Source of the DNA: Lysinibacillus timonensis
GTDB taxonomy: Bacteria; Bacillota; Bacilli; Bacillales_A; Planococcaceae
DNA length: 64,000 nt
NCBI RefSeq assembly: GCF_900291985.1
Contig: NZ_LT985980.1
Coordinates: 4,156,245-4,220,244 of the forward strand
Direction of reading: 5' to 3'
Below are positions 38,134 through 47,389 of this stretch, piece by piece (position 1 is the first letter of the stretch; each line of letters starts with the position of its first letter). Below the pieces are notes generated by a model. It ran no database searches, was not told the DNA's origin, and saw only the letters and a program-made list of their open reading frames with translations. The position numbers were made by a program, and so were the translations under genes.

Positions 38134-39429
38134 ATGTCGAATTCGAAAATTATGGACTACGAGAATCCTACATTAAGAGGGACGATAACAATACCTGGAG
38201 ATAAGTCAATTTCACATCGTTCTATTATGTTTGGAGCCATTGCTAAAGGGAAAACAACGGTTAGCGGATTTCTATTGGGTGAAGATTGTCTTAGTACTAT
38301 TGACTGTTTTCGTAGATTAGGTGTTGAAATTGACGTTGAAGACACAAATGTAACAATTAATAGTGCAGGAATTGATGCATGGGAAGAACCAAAAGAAGTA
38401 TTATACACTGGAAATTCAGGAACTACTACTAGACTAATGCTTGGTATTTTATCAGGTACGAATTTACATACAGTCATGACTGGTGATGCTTCGATAGGGA
38501 AAAGACCGATGCGCCGTGTTGCAGATCCTCTCCGTCTTATGGGGGCAAAAATAGCTGGCCGTGCGAACGGACAATTTACACCATTGGCTATTCAAGGGAA
38601 CCAGCTACAGGCAATTGACTATTCAATGCCTGTTGCAAGTGCACAAGTAAAATCGGCGATTCTGTTAGCAGGATTACGTGCAAACGGGACAACTATTGTT
38701 CGTGAAAAAGAAGTTTCTCGTGACCATACTGAAAGAATGTTACAGCAATTTGGCGGAAGTGTTCAGGTAGAAGATGGTGTTATTACCCTTGAGGGTGGAC
38801 AGCAATTAACTAGTACGCATGTTAATGTACCAGGTGATATTTCATCGGCTGCATTCTTTTTAGTGGCAGGTGCAATTGTTCCTGACAGTGAAATCACAAT
38901 GCACAACGTTGGCATAAATCCAACTCGTGCCGGCATTATCGAAGTATTTGAAAAAATGGGTGCAAACCTATCTATAGCAATTGATAATGAAAATGCACCA
39001 GAACCAACTGCAACTTTAACAATTAAAACTTCAAATTTAAAAGCAACAACAATTGAAGGTGACATTATTCCACGCCTAATTGATGAAATTCCTATTTTAG
39101 CACTTCTAGCGACACAAGCAGAAGGAAAAACAGTTATTCGAGATGCTGAAGAACTAAAAGTAAAAGAAACAGATCGTATTGTTGCAGTTGTAACAGAACT
39201 TAAAAAAATGGGTGCAGATATTGAAGCTACTGATGACGGAATGATTATCCAAGGTCCAACGAAACTTCATGGTGCTAGTATACAATCTTATGGAGATCAC
39301 CGAATTGGGATGATGGCAGCGATAGCTTCACTTATTACAGATTCTCCAATTGAACTTGATAATGCCGATTGCATTGCAGTATCTTACCCAACTTTCTTTG
39401 AACATTTATCAGGACTAATGAAAGCTTAA
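38134..39429 (+). CDS. aroA: EPSP synthase (3-phosphoshikimate 1-carboxyvinyltransferase)
   Basis: A 431-residue enzyme joining shikimate-3-phosphate and PEP (aroE in B. subtilis naming). Active-site motifs are [13 protein letters not shown] (22-34), [22 protein letters not shown] and the C-terminal ETDRI and [10 protein letters not shown]. It follows tyrA by 36 nt with AAAGGAG upstream of the ATG. A terminator ends the operon directly downstream. Confidence 0.97.
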   Translation: MSNSKIMDYENPTLRGTITIPGDKSISHRSIMFGAIAKGKTTVSGFLLGEDCLSTIDCFRRLGVEIDVEDTNVTINSAGIDAWEEPKEVLYTGNSGTTTRLMLGILSGTNLHTVMTGDASIGKRPMRRVADPLRLMGAKIAGRANGQFTPLAIQGNQLQAIDYSMPVASAQVKSAILLAGLRANGTTIVREKEVSRDHTERMLQQFGGSVQVEDGVITLEGGQQLTSTHVNVPGDISSAAFFLVAGAIVPDSEITMHNVGINPTRAGIIEVFEKMGANLSIAIDNENAPEPTATLTIKTSNLKATTIEGDIIPRLIDEIPILALLATQAEGKTVIRDAEELKVKETDRIVAVVTELKKMGADIEATDDGMIIQGPTKLHGASIQSYGDHRIGMMAAIASLITDSPIELDNADCIAVSYPTFFEHLSGLMKA

Positions 39430-39439
39430 TTAAGAACTG

Positions 39440-39469
39440 ACTCTCCTACCAAAAGAGGGGAGTTTTTTC
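39440..39469 (+). terminator. Terminator of the aro operon
   Basis: ACTCTCCT pairs with AGGGGAGT (one G-T pair) across an 8-nt loop, followed by TTTTTT. Confidence 0.8.
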
Positions 39470-39532
39470 TTGTAATAGGCTATTAATCTCATGTAGCATG
39501 AAGGTAACTAACGATAGAGATAAGGTGACAAA

Positions 39533-40789
39533 ATGGGAAATACTATGGAAGAAATGTTTGAGGCAATTCAAAAAGGCGATTTAAAACGAGTAGAAGGTTT
39601 TATTGATCAGCTTCTTTTAAAAGAAGCTCCTGAACAACAGTATGAAATTGCTGAGATGTTTATACAATACGGATACTTAAATGAAGCGAATAAAGTCTTA
39701 GATCACTTGCAATTTCTTTTTCCAGAAGAAGCTCAAATTTCAATTGATAAAGCATCTGTTTTAATAGAATTAGGAGAAGAGGACGAGGCTTTAAATTTAT
39801 TAATGAGCATAGATGCTGAAGCTCCTGAATATCCACAAAGTCTTCTTTTATTAGCAGACTATTACCAAATGCAAGGTCTTTATGAAGTAGCTGAAAAACA
39901 AATTAATGATGCAATTGAACTTTTACCGCATGAACCTTTATTACAATTCGCAAAGGCAGAACTGCTGTTTGAAACAGGTAGATTCACTGAAGCAGTACGA
40001 ATTTATGAAGAGTTGCATGAAAATGAAAAATTAATTGCTGGTGTACTACTAGCAGAAAGATTAGCGGAAGTTTACCGTTCAGGTGGTGCATTTGAAACTT
40101 CATTAGATTATTATATGGAAGCTCTTGAAGAAAAAGTTACCCCTGATTTATTGTATGGATCTGGATATGCAGCTTTCCAATCTGAAAAATATGAATTGGC
40201 AACGAAACAGCTGGAAGATTTAAAAGAATTAGATCCAGATTATTTTAGTGCTTACTTATTGTTGGCTGAAAGTTATGCAATGCTTGAAAATAATAAGAAA
40301 GCTTATCAGGTCATTAAGGAAGGTATTAAAAGGGATGAATATGAAAAGTCATTTTATTTATTTGCCGGGAAAATTGCTTTAAAAAATGGTTTGCCTGAAG
40401 AAGCTATTGAACATTTACAACAGGCTATCGCACTTGACCCAGAATATATGGAGGCAATCGTTGTCATCATGTCGATTTATGCTAGGGAAGAACGTATTGA
40501 TGACATCATTAATTTATATGAAGAAATAGAAAGAAATCATTTTAGCTTTAGTACCATTCTCCCTTATGTGGCAGATGCATTTGCAAAAGATGAACAGTAT
40601 GAACGTGCATACGAAATTTACACATTAGCATATAATGATTTAAAAGATGATCCGTCGTTTTTAGAAAAATATTGTTATTTCTTGATAGAGGAAGGAAAAA
40701 GGCAAGAGGCGCGAGAGGTTGTAGAGCAATTAATTGCGTTAGAACCTTCAGAACAACAATGGCTTGACTTGCTCGAAACTCTTGATTAA
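39533..40789 (+). CDS. ypiA: TPR-repeat protein YpiA
   Basis: A 418-residue cytoplasmic protein made almost entirely of tetratricopeptide repeats (for example EEAIEHLQQAIALDPEYMEA and YEVAEKQINDAIELLPHEP), a scaffold for protein contacts. Its position between aroA and ypiB is that of ypiA in B. subtilis. The ATG at 39533 follows AAGGTG. The family partner is not known to me. Confidence 0.9.
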   Translation: MGNTMEEMFEAIQKGDLKRVEGFIDQLLLKEAPEQQYEIAEMFIQYGYLNEANKVLDHLQFLFPEEAQISIDKASVLIELGEEDEALNLLMSIDAEAPEYPQSLLLLADYYQMQGLYEVAEKQINDAIELLPHEPLLQFAKAELLFETGRFTEAVRIYEELHENEKLIAGVLLAERLAEVYRSGGAFETSLDYYMEALEEKVTPDLLYGSGYAAFQSEKYELATKQLEDLKELDPDYFSAYLLLAESYAMLENNKKAYQVIKEGIKRDEYEKSFYLFAGKIALKNGLPEEAIEHLQQAIALDPEYMEAIVVIMSIYAREERIDDIINLYEEIERNHFSFSTILPYVADAFAKDEQYERAYEIYTLAYNDLKDDPSFLEKYCYFLIEEGKRQEAREVVEQLIALEPSEQQWLDLLETLD

Positions 40790-40804
40790 AGGGAGGGATA
40801 GCTA

Positions 40805-41362
40805 ATGACTTCTTCCGTTTCACTCGTTGATAAAAAGGCTTTTATTCGTTGGTTTTTAAAAAATTATCAGTTAAAGCGTAGAGAATGCGTATGGATTCTA
40901 AATTATTTATTAAGTAATGATAATTTGCTTGAAAATATTCATTTTGTTGAGGAGGCACATTATTGTCCTAGAGCAATTGTAATGTCTTCCGTAGATTCTA
41001 CTGGTGTTCCGTTTCGATTTTATAAAGGAAATATTATGACAAGTGACGCAGAAAAGTCATTTCATGATTTACGCCTTCACCCTAACGAAAGCATGTATAT
41101 ACAATTAAATTTTCCCAATGTTCCACCTAGCCAGCAATATTTAGCTGTATTAGAGGAAAACCCATATATGCCAAAATTTCTTCATATTAGTGAAAAAGAT
41201 AGAGTTATAGCGGAAGAATTATTAAATAACAGCATGTTAGCATTCCAAGAGGAAAAATTATTAAAAGAAATCGATGACGCTCTTGATGAAGGCGATAAAG
41301 ATCGATTTTATGAACTTTCTAATTTGCTTCAAGCTCTTAAGCAAACATCAAAAAATGTTTAA
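40805..41362 (+). CDS. ypiB: UPF0302/IDEAL-domain protein YpiB
   Basis: A 185-residue cytoplasmic protein with the UPF0302 domain (~10-125; [20 protein letters not shown]) and a short C-terminal IDEAL-type helix segment (~150-180; [21 protein letters not shown]). The gene follows ypiA by 15 nt with AGGGAGG upstream of the ATG. YpiB lies next to the cytochrome bc genes in many Bacillales; IDEAL domains are thought to mediate protein contacts. Exact function uncertain. Confidence 0.88.
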   Translation: MTSSVSLVDKKAFIRWFLKNYQLKRRECVWILNYLLSNDNLLENIHFVEEAHYCPRAIVMSSVDSTGVPFRFYKGNIMTSDAEKSFHDLRLHPNESMYIQLNFPNVPPSQQYLAVLEENPYMPKFLHISEKDRVIAEELLNNSMLAFQEEKLLKEIDDALDEGDKDRFYELSNLLQALKQTSKNV

Positions 41363-41371
41363 ACCGGAAAT

Positions 41372-41397
41372 ACAGTGGGGGTAACTCCACTGTTTTA
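41372..41397 (+). terminator. Terminator after ypiB
   Basis: ACAGTGG pairs with CCACTGT across an 8-nt loop, followed by TTTTATTT. Confidence 0.7.
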
Positions 41398-41535
41398 TTT
41401 AAATTAGTTTGCTCAATGATTCACATTATGTGTAAAATAAGTTCAGTAGAAACTAACTTTTTAAATTAAAAGCGAATGAGAAGTAATAGAGTTTCCAATA
41501 CTATAAACTGATTGTACATAAATGGAGGAAAGTAC

Positions 41536-41985
41536 ATGTTTTTTAATGTCAAGGATGTAAGTGAATTTCAATCTCAGAAAGAATTTATCGATACAGTTAT
41601 TATTCCGTTGCTTTCGATAAATCTTACAGAAAATATGATTAAACAATCAAGTTCAGCGGCAGAATATTTAATGTCACTTACTGCATTCATTGAGCAACAA
41701 TTCAAAGGACGTCTAATGTTATTTCCACCATTTACCTATACGGAAGAAACAAAAGAGAGATTATCTCTTGAAGTATTAAAAAAAGAATGTCATCAGACTG
41801 GTTTTAAACATGTTTTATTCATTACATGCGACCATTCTTGGACAAGCAGCAATGAAAAAAATGATGTGATATGGTTACCTCCTATTCCATTAGAATCAAT
41901 GGATAAAATGGTTAAAAAAACAATACTAGAAGACCAACTAAAACAGGTAATACCTATACTATCTTCCAAATGGTCTCAAAATTAG
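41536..41985 (+). CDS. ypiF: DUF2487 protein YpiF
   Basis: A 149-residue soluble protein of the DUF2487/YpiF family, found directly before qcrA in Bacillales. Features visible are FPPFTYTEE and a conserved HVLFITCDHSW stretch. The ATG at 41536 follows TGGAGGAAAG; an in-frame ATG at 41512 lacks a ribosome site. Function is unknown; the context suggests a link to the cytochrome bc complex. Confidence 0.8.
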   Translation: MFFNVKDVSEFQSQKEFIDTVIIPLLSINLTENMIKQSSSAAEYLMSLTAFIEQQFKGRLMLFPPFTYTEETKERLSLEVLKKECHQTGFKHVLFITCDHSWTSSNEKNDVIWLPPIPLESMDKMVKKTILEDQLKQVIPILSSKWSQN

Positions 41986-42038
41986 AAATTAGTTTCATTA
42001 AATGTTCACATTCTTTCTAATTGGAATAGAATGCAATA

Positions 42039-42067
42039 TTGACCAACCTATTTTATTGATATATCAT
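42039..42067 (+). promoter_or_regulatory. Sigma-A-type promoter of qcrABC
   Basis: TTGACC (42039-42044) and TATCAT (42062-42067) with 17-nt spacing. The qcrA start codon is 75 nt downstream. Confidence 0.6.
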
Positions 42068-42141
42068 AGATATGTCCTAGTAATTACTATTTGTAAAAGT
42101 ATGTCCGTTGGACTGACCTTTTAGTTAGAGGGGGGAAAAGG

Positions 42142-42645
42142 ATGAGTAACAATCGAGTTACAAGACGTCAATTTCTTAACTACACTTTAACAGGTGTTGG
42201 AGGATTTATGGCGGCTGGTATGTTAATGCCGATGGTGCGTTTTGCAATAGATCCAGCTCTACAGGTTAAAGCAGAAGGTGATTTTGTACAAACTAGCACA
42301 AAAATTGCAGATATTACCGACGAACCTATTAAGGTAGATTTCACTTTTGAACAAGTTGATGCTTGGTACAAATCTGACGTTACTGAATCAGCATGGGTTT
42401 ACAAAAGCGGAGACACAATTGTCGCCCTATCACCAGTTTGTAAACACTTAGGTTGTACAGTAAACTGGGCAGGTGACTCTGCTCACCCAGACCAATTCTT
42501 CTGTGCTTGTCACGGTGGCCGTTATGAAAAAACTGGTAAAAATATACCAGGTACACCACCTACTGGCCCATTGGACGAGTATGAAGTACAGGAAAAAGAC
42601 GGTTATTTAATGCTTGGGAAAAAAATCGCAAATACTTTAGTTTAA
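42142..42645 (+). CDS. qcrA: Menaquinol:cytochrome c reductase, Rieske iron-sulfur subunit
   Basis: A 167-residue Rieske protein of the bc-type complex. An N-terminal twin-arginine segment (RVTRRQFLNYTLTG) and one membrane anchor place it on the outside via the Tat route. The [2Fe-2S] ligands lie in CKHLGC and CACHGG. It oxidises menaquinol and passes electrons to the c-type heme of QcrC. The ATG at 42142 follows GAGGGGGG. Confidence 0.96.
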   Translation: MSNNRVTRRQFLNYTLTGVGGFMAAGMLMPMVRFAIDPALQVKAEGDFVQTSTKIADITDEPIKVDFTFEQVDAWYKSDVTESAWVYKSGDTIVALSPVCKHLGCTVNWAGDSAHPDQFFCACHGGRYEKTGKNIPGTPPTGPLDEYEVQEKDGYLMLGKKIANTLV

Positions 42646-42667
42646 TTAGGTTAGGGGGTAGACAATT

Positions 42668-43342
42668 GTGCTAAATAAAATTTATGACTGGGTCGATGAA
42701 CGTTTAGATATTACACCAATTTGGCGTGATATTGCCGACCATGAAGTGCCAGAGCACGTTAACCCTGCACATCACTTTTCTGCATTCGTTTACTGTTTCG
42801 GCGGATTAACATTCTTTGTTACAGTTATTCAGATTTTATCCGGTATGTTCTTAACTATGTATTACGTGCCAGACGTAGAGAATGCATGGAAATCAGTTTA
42901 TTATTTACAAAACGAAGTAGCTTTCGGTGAAATCGTTCGTGGTATGCACCACTGGGGAGCTTCATTAGTTATCGTAATGATGTTCTTACATACGCTTCGT
43001 GTATTCTTCACAGGTTCTTATAAGAAACCACGTGAACTAAACTGGATTGTAGGTGTTTTAATCTTCTGTGTAATGTTAGGCTTAGGGTTCACAGGATATT
43101 TACTTCCTTGGGACATGAAAGCGTTGTTTGCAACAAAGGTTGGTATTGAAATTGCCGCTTCTGTACCATTTATTGGTGAGCTAATTAAGGTACTGCTAGC
43201 TGGAGATGCTGAAATTCTTGGTGCTCAAACGTTAACACGTTTCTTTGCAATTCATGTATTCTTCTTACCAGCTGCATTATTTGCTTTACTAGCTGCGCAC
43301 TTTATTATGATTCGTCGTCAAGGTATTTCAGGACCACTATGA
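42668..43342 (+). CDS. qcrB: Menaquinol:cytochrome c reductase, cytochrome b subunit
   Basis: A 224-residue cytochrome b6-type subunit with four membrane helices and paired heme-ligand histidines (GMHHWGASL and later AIHVFFLPA). Cys43 (FVYCFGG) corresponds to the residue that covalently holds an extra heme in Bacillus and b6f proteins. The start is GTG at 42668 with TTAGGGGG upstream. It lies between qcrA and qcrC in the standard operon. Confidence 0.96.
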   Translation: MLNKIYDWVDERLDITPIWRDIADHEVPEHVNPAHHFSAFVYCFGGLTFFVTVIQILSGMFLTMYYVPDVENAWKSVYYLQNEVAFGEIVRGMHHWGASLVIVMMFLHTLRVFFTGSYKKPRELNWIVGVLIFCVMLGLGFTGYLLPWDMKALFATKVGIEIAASVPFIGELIKVLLAGDAEILGAQTLTRFFAIHVFFLPAALFALLAAHFIMIRRQGISGPL

Positions 43343-43387
43343 TCCTAACAAACAATGCATGAATGATTTTCTAAAGGAGGGGACACT

Positions 43388-44188
43388 ATGCATCGCGGAA
43401 AAGGGATGAAATTCGTAGGTGACTCGCGTGTTGCGATGAATAATCGTATGCCGAATTTACCAAAAGATTATTCCGAGTATCCAGGTAAAACAGAAGCATT
43501 CTGGCCAGATTTCTTATTAAAAGAATGGATGGTTGGTGCGGTATTCTTAATCGGTTATTTATTATTAACTGTAGCGCACCCATCGCCATTAGAAGGACCG
43601 GCAGATCCAACAAATGCTTCATATATTCCATTACCTGACTGGTATTTCTTATTCTTATACCAATTATTAAAATACACTTATGCTTCAGGTCCATTTAACG
43701 TTATTGGCGCTATCGTAATTCCTGGATTATCTATTGGAGCATTAATGTTAATGCCATTTTTAGATAAAGGACCAGAACGTCGTCCATCTAAAAGACCTAT
43801 TCCAACTGCATTAATGTTATTAGCAATTGCTGCAATGTTTTACTTAACTTGGGAATCTGTAGTAAACCATGACTGGGAAGCAGCAAAAGCACAAGGTGTA
43901 ATTACTGATAAAGATTTAGGCTTATTACCAGACGTAGAAGTTGATGAATCTTCTGCAGGGTATGAAATTTATCAATCACAAGCTTCGTGTATTGGATGTC
44001 ACGGTGGTGACTTAACTGGTGGTTCGGGTGGTGCTCCTATGTTATTAGGAAACGAACTGACTGCTGAAGAAGCTGCAGAAGTTATTAAAAACGGACGTGG
44101 CGGTATGCCAGCTGGTGCCTTCCAAGGTACTGACGAAGAGCTTCAAATTTTAGCTGAATTTATTGCTGGCTTAAAAGAAGAAGAGTAA
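43388..44188 (+). CDS. qcrC: Menaquinol:cytochrome c reductase, fused subunit IV/cytochrome c subunit
   Basis: A 266-residue protein joining a subunit IV-like membrane part (about three helices, DWYFLFLYQLLKY) to a C-terminal cytochrome c domain with CIGCH (Cys201-His205) and a Met-rich end (GGMPAGAFQG). This fusion is characteristic of Bacillus bc complexes. The ATG at 43388 follows AAAGGAGGGG. A terminator closes the operon. Confidence 0.96.
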   Translation: MHRGKGMKFVGDSRVAMNNRMPNLPKDYSEYPGKTEAFWPDFLLKEWMVGAVFLIGYLLLTVAHPSPLEGPADPTNASYIPLPDWYFLFLYQLLKYTYASGPFNVIGAIVIPGLSIGALMLMPFLDKGPERRPSKRPIPTALMLLAIAAMFYLTWESVVNHDWEAAKAQGVITDKDLGLLPDVEVDESSAGYEIYQSQASCIGCHGGDLTGGSGGAPMLLGNELTAEEAAEVIKNGRGGMPAGAFQGTDEELQILAEFIAGLKEEE

Positions 44189-44199
44189 TATTTTTAAAA

Positions 44200-44228
44200 A
44201 AGAGAGTCAGGATAACTGGCTCTCTTTC
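44200..44228 (+). terminator. Terminator of qcrABC
   Basis: AGAGAGTCAG pairs with CTGGCTCTCT (one G-T pair) across a 5-nt loop, followed by TTTCATT. Confidence 0.8.
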
Positions 44229-44347
44229 ATTATAATTAAGCGATTACATAATGATGTAAAATCGTCACATATTCAAAACATAGAACTCCACAAAATACAT
44301 ATATTCATGAAAACTTTGCATTATGACAAAACTTAAGGGGTAGATAT

Positions 44348-44944
44348 ATGAAGTTGTTAATGGAAATTTGGTACCTTTTAACACATCGATCTTTTTTGAC
44401 GTTATTATTAATTGTCAATGTAGCAGGAACTATATACGGGTATATTTGGTATCAGTGGCAACTAGAAATAACTGATCCTCAATTTATTATATTTGTACCT
44501 GATAGTCCAACTGCAAGTTTATTTTTTTGCATTGCAATTATAGGGTGGTTAATTGGAAAGAATTTTAAATTAATGGAAGCTTTAGCACTAATTACACTAG
44601 TTAAATATGGTCTATGGGCAGTTGTTATGAATTTATTAACTCTTTTTGAAACAGGGGATATTGGTCGAATGGGTTGGATGCTTGTTGCATCTCATTTTCT
44701 GATGGCTGTTGAAGGAATACTCTATATTGCTAAGTATCGTTATACTTATGTACACGTTGCAATCGTTGCCGTTTGGACATTACATAATGATGTCATTGAC
44801 TATGTTTATGGACAAATGCCAATCTACCAAGTTATAACAAAATATCCACAACATATTGGATATTTTACATTTTGGCTATCAATAGTATGTATTTTCATCG
44901 CATTTATTGCGCATAACAGGAAAGAATATTTGCGTAAACTATAA
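44348..44944 (+). CDS. ypjA: DUF1405 membrane protein YpjA
   Basis: A 198-residue polytopic membrane protein with about six hydrophobic segments and the DUF1405 motif VWTLHNDVIDYVYG. It sits after qcrC as ypjA does in B. subtilis. The ATG at 44348 follows TTAAGGGG. Function unknown. Confidence 0.85.
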   Translation: MKLLMEIWYLLTHRSFLTLLLIVNVAGTIYGYIWYQWQLEITDPQFIIFVPDSPTASLFFCIAIIGWLIGKNFKLMEALALITLVKYGLWAVVMNLLTLFETGDIGRMGWMLVASHFLMAVEGILYIAKYRYTYVHVAIVAVWTLHNDVIDYVYGQMPIYQVITKYPQHIGYFTFWLSIVCIFIAFIAHNRKEYLRKL

Positions 44945-44998
44945 ATAGTTATTAAAATTAAATTATAGTAATTATAAAAGAGAAAGGGAGAGAATAAT

Positions 44999-45685
44999 TT
45001 GTCAACAGGAATGTATATTATTTACTTTCTAATTATCTTAATTTTGCCAATTTATGCTCAAATTAAAGTAAAAAATACTTATAAACGATTTTCAGGAGTA
45101 CCTTCTCAAAAAGGGATGACTGGCGCTCAAGTTGCACGGATGATTTTAGACAATCATGGTTTGTACGATGTACGTGTAGTTCCTACACAAGGTGTTCTAT
45201 CTGACCATTATAATCCTGCTACTAAAACGGTCGCATTATCAGAGGATAACTATTATAATGCATCACTTGCTGGCACAGCGGTAGCTGCACACGAAGTCGG
45301 TCATGCAATCCAGCATAAAGAAGCTTATTCATTTTTAAGTTTACGTGCTAAATTAGTACCTGTTGCTAATATTTCTTCTAACTTATCATGGGTTTTTGTA
45401 ATGATTGGGATATTTGCATCAATGACTAATTTATTGTTATTAGGGATTGTTTTACTTGCTGCAGGTGTATTATTCCAAATTGTTACATTACCTGTTGAGT
45501 TTGATGCTTCAAAAAGGGCAATGAACGAAGTAGTTTCACTTGGTATTATTAATAATAATGAAGAACGGGGTGCTAAAAAAGTATTAAGTGCGGCAGCCAT
45601 GACATATGTAGCTGCAGCAGCTGTAGCAGTACTTGAATTAGTCCGTTTAATCTTAATTTATACAGGTATGAGATCAGAAGATTAA
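44999..45685 (+). CDS. Membrane zinc metallopeptidase (YugP-like)
   Basis: A 228-residue membrane protein with a zincin motif AAHEVGHAIQH (His98, Glu99, His102) and hydrophobic helices at ~5-22, ~118-160 and ~200-222. It matches the YugP/neutral zinc metallopeptidase-like family of unknown substrate. The start is TTG at 44999 with AGGGAGAG upstream; ATG at 45011 is an alternative. It occupies the slot where B. subtilis has ypjB. Confidence 0.85.
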   Translation: MSTGMYIIYFLIILILPIYAQIKVKNTYKRFSGVPSQKGMTGAQVARMILDNHGLYDVRVVPTQGVLSDHYNPATKTVALSEDNYYNASLAGTAVAAHEVGHAIQHKEAYSFLSLRAKLVPVANISSNLSWVFVMIGIFASMTNLLLLGIVLLAAGVLFQIVTLPVEFDASKRAMNEVVSLGIINNNEERGAKKVLSAAAMTYVAAAAVAVLELVRLILIYTGMRSED

Positions 45686-45703
45686 CTTTAGCTATTTTAT
45701 TTT

Positions 45704-45736
45704 AAAGCCGATTCCATAAGAATCGGCTTTTTTTTA
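45704..45736 (+). terminator. Terminator after the zinc peptidase gene
   Basis: Perfect 11-bp stem AAAGCCGATTC/GAATCGGCTTT with a 5-nt loop, followed by TTTTT. Confidence 0.9.
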
Positions 45737-45866
45737 TTGGTTATAAGTATAGTTATAGAGAAAATTAACTTACTGTTTAATACTTTTAAGTTGAAATTAA
45801 TATGATGAGGTAAGTAGGAACGGGGTGTATTCGATTCTACAGAAAAGATTGTAAGGGGGATTGTAG

Positions 45867-45974
45867 ATGAGTATAGGGAGAATCATTTTGTTAGGGTTAT
45901 TACTTCTAATTACGATTATATTTTTTGCAGTGTATTCCGTAGTGCTGACTTACAATATATTATATGATATATAA
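45867..45974 (+). CDS. Possible 35-residue single-helix membrane peptide
   Basis: ATG at 45867 is preceded by TAAGGGGGA at 45852-45860, a strong ribosome site with 6-nt spacing. The 35-residue product is a short basic head (MSIGR) plus a continuous hydrophobic helix (~6-29) and a short tail ending in ILYDI. It lies alone in the 408-bp gap between the zinc peptidase and ypjC. I do not recognise it. The ribosome site and ideal membrane-helix length favour a real gene, but conservation is untested. Confidence 0.45.
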   Translation: MSIGRIILLGLLLLITIIFFAVYSVVLTYNILYDI

Positions 45975-46065
45975 TAATAGAGATTTTGGAATTTTTTAAA
46001 TGTAAAGTTATTTTCATAGTTCAAGAGCTTTTATTTTATTTGTACTAAGTAATTTGTGTATATAA

Positions 46066-46086
46066 GGCTTGGCTAAACGCCAAGCC
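46066..46086 (-). terminator. Hairpin after ypjC
   Basis: Perfect 8-bp stem GGCTTGGC/GCCAAGCC with a 5-nt loop, 8 nt past the ypjC stop. The following minus-strand tail (TTATATAC) is only moderately U-rich. Confidence 0.5.
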
Positions 46087-46093
46087 ATTCACC

Positions 46094-46936
46094 TTAGTCT
46101 TCAATTCTAAATCCTTCTCCTGTTACGTCCCGAACATCAGTAATGGTTACAAATGCGTTTGAATCAATTTTTCTTACCATTGATTTTAAGCGAACAACTT
46201 CATTTCTACCAACGACACAATATAAAACATCCTTTGAATGTTTAGTGAAATGCCCGTAACCATGGAAAACGGTTAATCCACGTTCCATTTCTTGTGTAAC
46301 GTATTCAGCTATTTCACTAGACTTATTTGAGATAATCATGACAGCTTTTGCTGCATAGGCACCTTCTTGTACCATATCTATTACACGAGCTCCTAAATAG
46401 ACAGCAACTAATGTATACATCATTGAACGAGCATCTAAGAAAGTCAGTAAGGATGCTACTAATACAAATGCATCAAACGTGAACATGGTTTTTCCCATAC
46501 TCCATCCAACATACTTATTAACTAGTCTTGCAATAATATCTACTCCACCGGTTGTACCACCAAAGCGGAAAATAATTCCTAACCCCACCCCTACGAAAAC
46601 CCCAGCAAATAAAGAGGCTAGTAATAGATCGTTTTGCAAATTCATTTGAAACTCATAAATTTGGAAGATTTTTAAGAAAACTGAAACGGCAAACGTACCA
46701 ATTAAAGTGTAAAAAAATTGTTTACGACCAAGTAGTTTCCATCCTAATATAAACATTGGTATATTTAAGATAAGATTCAATAGTGCTGGGTCCCATTTTA
46801 GTGTAAAATATAAAATTAATGTAATACCACTAAATCCGCCTTCCCCAAGGCCGTTTTGCATATTAAAGTGAACAAATCCGAAACTATATAGAGCTGCACC
46901 TATTAGTATTCCGACTATTTCCTTAACAAATTTCAT
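46094..46936 (-). CDS. ypjC: YitT-family membrane protein (YpjC-like)
   Basis: A 280-residue membrane protein with five or six helices (~1-170; GGTTGGVDIIARL is the conserved family motif) and a C-terminal DUF2179 domain (~200-280). The YitT/YpjC family has no settled function. The position before ypjD-dapB matches B. subtilis ypjC, though here the gene is on the opposite strand to ypjD and dapB. The ATG at 46936 follows GGGGG on the minus strand. Confidence 0.85.
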   Translation of the reverse strand: MKFVKEIVGILIGAALYSFGFVHFNMQNGLGEGGFSGITLILYFTLKWDPALLNLILNIPMFILGWKLLGRKQFFYTLIGTFAVSVFLKIFQIYEFQMNLQNDLLLASLFAGVFVGVGLGIIFRFGGTTGGVDIIARLVNKYVGWSMGKTMFTFDAFVLVASLLTFLDARSMMYTLVAVYLGARVIDMVQEGAYAAKAVMIISNKSSEIAEYVTQEMERGLTVFHGYGHFTKHSKDVLYCVVGRNEVVRLKSMVRKIDSNAFVTITDVRDVTGEGFRIED

Positions 46937-47050
46937 TTTATGCCCCCATTCTGGACTGAAAAATTTGTGAATTAAAACTAATTAAGTATATTTTTCATCT
47001 TTTGACAACAGTATGTCAAATTATATACGATGTTATTAGGAGGGAACGGA

Positions 47051-47389
47051 ATGACAAACGAACTATCTTTACAACAGCTTCAAAAAAGAGTAGATGAATA
47101 CATAGGTCAATTTAAAGAAGGTTATTTCCCTCCTTTTGAATTATTAGCAAGACTTTCTGAAGAACTCGGTGAATTGTCCCGTGAAGTTCAAGATGTTTAC
47201 GGTCAAAAGAAGAAAAAAGATACTGAAGACAAAAATAGCATTGAAGAAGAATTAGGTGATTTCTTTTTCGTGTTAGTTTGTTTTGCTAATGCTCAAGGAA
47301 TACATTTAGATGAAGCTTTATTAAAAGTTATTAATAAATTTGAAACACGAGATAAAGATCGATGGACAAGAAAGGACGAAAAAGAATGA
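47051..47389 (+). CDS. ypjD: MazG-like nucleotide pyrophosphohydrolase YpjD
   Basis: A 112-residue protein of the all-alpha NTP pyrophosphohydrolase (MazG-like) family. The metal-binding pattern is present as ARLSEELGELSREV (EExxE) and NSIEEELGDFFFVLV (ExxD). It probably hydrolyses a nucleotide to NMP and PPi. The ATG at 47051 follows TTAGGAGGG; an in-frame start at 47030 overlaps that site. It overlaps dapB by 4 nt. Confidence 0.9.
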   Translation: MTNELSLQQLQKRVDEYIGQFKEGYFPPFELLARLSEELGELSREVQDVYGQKKKKDTEDKNSIEEELGDFFFVLVCFANAQGIHLDEALLKVINKFETRDKDRWTRKDEKE

